Source: Thermoplasmata archaeon | GTDB taxonomy: Archaea > Thermoplasmatota > Penumbrarchaeia > Penumbrarchaeales > EX4484-36 | Assembly (NCBI GenBank): GCA_021160765.1 | Contig: JAGHBW010000155.1 | Coordinates: forward strand, 1 to 5,824 | Length of the DNA: 5,824 bases | Direction of reading: 5' to 3' | Shown: positions 5,340 to 5,824 of the stretch, one piece after another | Layout of the letters: every line of letters starts with the position of its first letter | How positions within the stretch are numbered: position 1 is the stretch's first letter | Notes under the pieces: model-generated | Told to the model about the DNA's origin: nothing | Database searches by the model: none | The model's input: the letters and a program-made list of their open reading frames with translations, nothing else | Translations under genes and position numbers: made by a program

Positions 5340-5824
5340 TCACTCCTCAGGACCTATTGGAATTACTGACTGCTCCTCAGGTGTCTCTCTGTACCTGGTG
5401 TAAAAGTACACAGCAGCCACAAGTATTACCACCCCTATCAGAACAAGTGCAGCCACATCAGTTCTGCTCATGCCTTCTCCCCCACCGGATGGTGGGCCGT
5501 GTTCCCCATCAGTAGGGCCAATTGGAGGTGTTACAACTTCAATTTCAACGCTGGCAGTTGAGTTGTACTGTCCGTCATCCACGTAGAGTGTTATTAAATG
5601 ATGACCCACGGGAAGAGACCTCCTAATGAACGCCTCCGTCCCTATTAGACCTGTTATGTTGGACACCCAATAATAGCGAAGCTCGCGATAGGGGCCTTTA
5701 CCATCATCAGTTGATGCTCTCCCGTCAAAGGTTATCAGCGTTCCTTGCACGAACCTGGAACCGTTTTTAGGAGTTGTTATAACAGCATGGGGTGGTCTGT
5801 TTCCTGTGACATCACCCCTTACAA
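5340..5824 (-). CDS. C-terminal part of a PKD/Ig-like domain surface protein with C-terminal membrane anchor (cut by window edge)
   Basis: The frame is open from the right edge of the window to the TGA at 5340-5342, giving about 160 residues; the true start lies outside. A GTG at 5748-5750 could be mistaken for a start, but the frame and the fold continue upstream (NRPPHAVITTPKNGSRF). The visible part begins with a beta-sandwich of PKD/Ig-like type: TFDGRASTDD, then RYYWVSNITG, and a closing strand HHLITLYVDDGQYNSTASVEIEV. A Gly/Pro linker follows, then one hydrophobic segment DVAALVLIGVVILVAAVYFY (coded at about 5399-5460) and an acidic tail after Arg/Tyr-rich YTRYRE. This predicts an extracellular domain with a C-terminal anchor and short cytoplasmic tail. 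Such anchored PKD proteins are common in Thermoplasmatota and other archaea. The role of the missing N-terminal part, such as binding or degrading a polymer, cannot be told. Confidence 0.8.
   Translation of the reverse strand, partial: VRGDVTGNRPPHAVITTPKNGSRFVQGTLITFDGRASTDDGKGPYRELRYYWVSNITGLIGTEAFIRRSLPVGHHLITLYVDDGQYNSTASVEIEVVTPPIGPTDGEHGPPSGGGEGMSRTDVAALVLIGVVILVAAVYFYTRYRETPEEQSVIPIGPEE

Noticed and set aside
5340..5750. GTG at 5748-5750 as the real start of the anchored surface protein
   Set aside because: The frame stays open to the window edge, and the upstream residues (PPHAVITTPKNGS) are the expected first strand of the same PKD-like domain. No convincing ribosome site precedes the GTG.

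Overview
The window looks like chromosomal DNA from an archaeon, most likely a euryarchaeal or Thermoplasmatota-type lineage. The signs are an archaeal-type UPF0200 nucleotide kinase, a stand-alone archaeal PPC/DUF296 protein, an archaeal fused sugar-1-phosphate nucleotidylyltransferase/acyltransferase, TATA-like boxes rather than -35/-10 promoters, Shine-Dalgarno sites complementary to the end of 16S rRNA (GGAGGT, GAGGTG, GGTGAT), and a surface protein with a PKD/Ig-like domain and one C-terminal membrane anchor. The archaeal call is fairly firm; the finer placement is inference.

Every gene I can support lies on the minus strand, so transcription runs from high to low coordinates. At the right edge is the C-terminal part of a membrane-anchored extracellular protein (5340-5824, cut by the window). 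Then, 19 bases on, comes a PPC/DUF296 protein (4901-5320). A 67-base gap with a plausible archaeal promoter precedes a compact five-gene run: glmU-like (3574-4833), glmS (1765-3564), a UPF0200 P-loop kinase (1188-1760), thpR (615-1187) and ridA (205-591). The gaps inside this run are 9, 4, 0 and 23 bases, and the ribosome binding sites overlap or abut the upstream stop codons, so it is probably one translationally coupled operon. After ridA there is a 116-base spacer with a GC-rich hairpin and a second TATA-like box. It leads to the start of a small membrane or secreted protein of unknown function (1-88, cut by the left edge).

Functionally, GlmS makes glucosamine-6-phosphate and the GlmU-like enzyme handles the last steps to UDP-GlcNAc or a related UDP/dTDP-sugar. 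The mutase step (GlmM) is not in the window. These genes are followed by housekeeping or quality-control genes: an orphan nucleotide kinase, an RNA 2',3'-cyclic phosphodiesterase, and an imine/enamine deaminase that could detoxify reactive amino-sugar or amino-acid intermediates. I see no CRISPR array, insertion sequence, tRNA, rRNA, integrase or defence cassette. The most notable points are the gene grouping, a P-loop lacking the usual Ser/Thr, a divergent acetyltransferase motif and an insertion in the GlmU-like protein, and start codons fixed by ribosome binding sites.
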